From Microcoleus sp. EPA2 (GTDB lineage Bacteria > Cyanobacteriota > Cyanobacteriia > Cyanobacteriales > Microcoleaceae), in the NCBI GenBank assembly GCA_020882975.1, contig JAHRFD010000001.1, positions 290,336-354,335 on the forward strand: a stretch of 64,000 bases of DNA, read 5' to 3'. A program made the position numbers and the translations under genes. Below the pieces are notes generated by a model, which did no database searches, was not told where the DNA came from, and worked only from the letters and a program-made list of their open reading frames with translations. Below, piece after piece: positions 62,133 to 64,000 of this stretch. Each line of letters opens with the position of its first letter. The stretch's first letter is position 1.

Positions 62133-62858
62133 ATGCTAAACACAAAACCATTAGCTAACATTTCTAATGCTATAAAACAGCCACCTAAAAAGCATCATAA
62201 CTCTAAGTGGGCTGCTTTGCTCTTAATGCTGACAGTAGGGTTTGGTGGCTGGCAAATAGGGTTGCCGGAACTCGCATCCCTTTTTAATAATAGAGGATTT
62301 GAAAACTATAAGGCGGATCGATTGGCTGATACTCAAGAATCCTATCAATTAGCCCTGTCCCTAGACCCCAAAAACAGAACTGCTCTTTATAATTTAGGAT
62401 GGCTGTGCGAAGAGGTACAGGATTTGGGATGTGCGCGAGGAAAATATCGCGAAGCTGCTAAATTGGGTTTGCCTGCTGCCTACAGTAACCTAGCGCGGTT
62501 ATATATTCTTCACGATAAAAACTATCCTGCTGCTGTTCATTTGCTTTTACAAGGTTTAAAATTAGCTAAGGACGATCAAGTCAAATATTCTTTGCTCAAA
62601 AATTTGGGTTGGGCTCGCTTGAAACAGGCTCGATATCCAGAAGCGCTGCAACATCTGGACGCAGCGAGCAAGATAGATAGCGAAAGAGCGGCAACTTACT
62701 GTTTAAAAGCACAAGTTCTAGAAGGGATGAAAAAGACGAAAGAAGCTCAACCTTTGTGGAAAATTTGTCTTAAGTATGCGGATTCTCAAGAATTGGATGA
62801 GGATATATGGATAGGAATGGCACGTCAAAGCTTAAAAGAGGAAAAAACAAAGAAATGA
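62133..62858 (+). CDS. TPR-repeat protein with N-terminal membrane anchor
   Basis: The 241-residue protein has a basic start, one hydrophobic helix (about residues 27-44, KWAALLLMLTVGFGGWQIG), then four to five TPR units (about 55-220). LGWLCEEVQDLGCARGKYRE and GLPAAYSNLARLY resemble Sel1/TPR patterns. It is probably bound to the inner membrane with the TPRs exposed to the periplasm. It is coupled to the following small secreted gene by a 4-bp ATGA overlap. The partner and role are unknown. Confidence 0.8.
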   Translation: MLNTKPLANISNAIKQPPKKHHNSKWAALLLMLTVGFGGWQIGLPELASLFNNRGFENYKADRLADTQESYQLALSLDPKNRTALYNLGWLCEEVQDLGCARGKYREAAKLGLPAAYSNLARLYILHDKNYPAAVHLLLQGLKLAKDDQVKYSLLKNLGWARLKQARYPEALQHLDAASKIDSERAATYCLKAQVLEGMKKTKEAQPLWKICLKYADSQELDEDIWIGMARQSLKEEKTKK

Positions 62859-63079
62859 AACCTAATGTTTTGATTTCATCAACAATACTGGCAATTATAA
62901 CTCTAGTCGATCTGAGTCCAGCTTCTCAAGCACTGCCAAGTCCTGCGACTGTTAAGTCCACGGTTAATCACGAAGTTGAGTTGTTTACGTCGAATTATTC
63001 GAGGCGGCCTTGTAGAGATACCGATGGTGGGCAATACGTGTGTCCCAGACTAATCATACCCCAGGATAGTGCAGAATAA
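62855..63079 (+). CDS. Small secreted protein, coupled to the TPR gene
   Basis: The 74-residue protein starts MKPNVLISSTILAIIT with a signal peptide likely cut near SQALP (about residue 28). The mature part has two cysteines (RPCRDTDGGQYVCP) that could form a disulfide. The ATG overlaps the TPR stop (ATGA), and AAAAGAGG lies about 12 nt upstream. It is not a family I recognise. Confidence 0.65.
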   Translation: MKPNVLISSTILAIITLVDLSPASQALPSPATVKSTVNHEVELFTSNYSRRPCRDTDGGQYVCPRLIIPQDSAE

Positions 63080-63520
63080 AAGTTAGTTTCAAACAGTTTT
63101 TTTTAGGTGTGTACTTTGAATTTTATATCAACAGGTATGTAGTATGAGGTAGTATGGAATATTGTCTGTGGGTACTTTACTAATACCCTTTCTCTAAAAT
63201 CGTGCAACAATCTTTGACCCCCCCTTATAAAGGGGAGAGACAAGACTACTGTTGCATTCTTTTTTAAAATTGGTATAAATAGTTAAGCAAACCTCAAAAA
63301 CATAATACCTAGAGCCCTGACTTCTTAAAAAAGTCGGGGCTTTAACATATAGCAACCGCCAAGGTGGTTAAGGCATAACTTTGGGGTAAGGGCGAAGCAT
63401 GACCGCTGTAAATCTCTGGTTATGACTAATAAATTGTCTGCGGTAATGGTTCGCCTATGCAAAATCGGGATGCTCCCAACCGTATCCTATCAAATCTGTT
63501 AGTATCAGTGCATCGTGCAT
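63080..63520. other. Intergenic region between convergent genes, with terminator hairpin
   Basis: AT-rich and without coding sense. It holds an AGCCCTGACTT / AAGTCGGGGCT hairpin and a CCCCCCCTTATAAAGGGG stretch near 63219-63236. Confidence 0.6.
63313..63341. terminator. Hairpin terminator
   Basis: An 11-bp inverted repeat with one mismatch encloses a 7-nt CTTAAAA loop. It is the third member of the CGACTT/AAGTCGG family in the window. Confidence 0.65.
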
Positions 63521-64000
63521 CTAGTCTTTTCGATCCAAGTCTTCGGTTTTGGGAGTTTCTGAAGTTGAGGGGAATTCTAGTCGAATATTAATATCAATTG
63601 ATACTGTACTTTGCTCAAGCCAACCTATATTAACTATTTTTACTAAGGCTTCTGTAGGTATAGAATTATTTAGTTTAAATTCAGGAGAAGACTGAGTTTT
63701 ATATCCGGCTTCCTGTAGCCGATCGCAAATATTGCGCCAATTTCCTACAGGTTCGTTAGGTACATCTGCGAGTTTTTTGACATATTGGTATAAAGTTTTA
63801 CATAGATAAACTTCTGCACTTTTGGGAGTCTGAAACATTTTTCTAGCGATTTCGGCGGGACTGCAACCGGAAAGCAATCCTCGGAGGTAGAGTTTTTCTG
63901 TTTCTGTAAGTCCCCGACGCGATCGGGGTGAGATTTGGCGTTTAGCTTCTGCAAAAGCTTGGTAGAGCCTTTCTAAGTCCCAGTTTTTGGCGGCTTCGGC
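63521..64000 (-). CDS. C-terminal part of an HTH-containing protein (runs off the window)
   Basis: The open frame continues to base 64000, so the N-terminus is missing; 159 residues are visible. LTETEKLYLRGLLSGCSPAE and IARKMFQTPKSAEVYLCKTL form a LuxR/sigma-like helix-turn-helix, followed by GNWRNICDRLQEAGYK. This block is familiar from the N-terminal part of cyanobacterial WD40/AAA and other signalling proteins. Here it is followed by only about 60 residues, so this could be a small stand-alone regulator. The stop codon is at 63521-63523. Confidence 0.7.
   Translation of the reverse strand, partial: AEAAKNWDLERLYQAFAEAKRQISPRSRRGLTETEKLYLRGLLSGCSPAEIARKMFQTPKSAEVYLCKTLYQYVKKLADVPNEPVGNWRNICDRLQEAGYKTQSSPEFKLNNSIPTEALVKIVNIGWLEQSTVSIDINIRLEFPSTSETPKTEDLDRKD

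Overview
The window is chromosomal DNA of a cyanobacterium, most likely a filamentous, non-heterocystous Oscillatoriales-type (Microcoleus/Oscillatoria-like) genome. This is inferred from the very frequent HIP1 octamer GCGATCGC, from photosynthesis-linked genes (Psb29/Thf1, a CpcT/CpeT-type chromophore lyase, NdhS, aerobic HemF), from a COP23-type protein, a cyanobacterial-type Hfq and an exosortase of cyanobacterial type, and from the abundance of 7-nt short tandem repeats (STRRs) and palindromic MITE-like elements between genes. The species cannot be fixed without a database search. No rRNA, tRNA, CRISPR array or intact transposase was found.

Layout. 1-8 kb: a C-terminal processing protease, a TerD-family protein, a copper-type P1B ATPase, a small conserved protein, tmk-holB and a single-domain response regulator. 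8-27 kb: a large exopolysaccharide locus with a Wzc-like chain-length/BY-kinase protein and a Wza-like export protein on the minus strand, and a Wzy-like polymerase, a Wzx-like flippase, at least seven glycosyltransferases, an FkbM methyltransferase, an NDP-sugar epimerase and a WecG/TagA-type transferase. Together these could build, flip, polymerise and export one heteropolysaccharide. No polyprenyl-phosphate initiating transferase and no Wzb-type phosphatase lie in the window. 27.7-31 kb: a DUF362 protein, a small conserved protein and an aspartase/fumarase-family lyase. 30.9-32.7 kb: an accessory pocket with a free-standing toxin-like domain plus a probable immunity partner, a MITE-like element, a broken WD40 gene and a DUF29 gene. 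32.9-38 kb: an Fe-ADH/GldA-type dehydrogenase, an AlaC-like aminotransferase, a nuclease-fold-like protein, dapF and divergent hfq. 38-49 kb: a KefB-type antiporter, a 273-bp tandem repeat array, an M23 peptidase, a ComFB protein, Psb29, CpcT, a STAS protein, HemF, an Mrp ATPase and NdhS. 49-56 kb: a HAS-barrel protein, a Ser/Thr kinase, gene remnants, two small operons including a HEPN pair, an S1C protease-TPR protein, COP23 and a Rieske protein. 56.5-61 kb: an exosortase with a fused EpsI-like C-terminus and its adjacent VIT/VWA PEP-CTERM membrane protein. 61-64 kb: smpB, nested MITEs, a TPR protein with a small secreted partner, and the C-terminal end of a gene running off the window.

The most striking features are (i) the exosortase/VIT-VWA PEP-CTERM pair, which looks like a dedicated sorting enzyme with a single neighbouring substrate; (ii) the free-standing toxin-like/immunity-like gene pair; and (iii) repeated invasion of protein-coding genes by the same palindromic or short tandem repeats that fill the intergenic regions. 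Those invasions include a 4 x 33-bp in-frame expansion in dapF, two insertions in the copper ATPase and one in the Fe-ADH gene. All functional calls come from reading translated sequence and remembered family features; no alignment or search was run.
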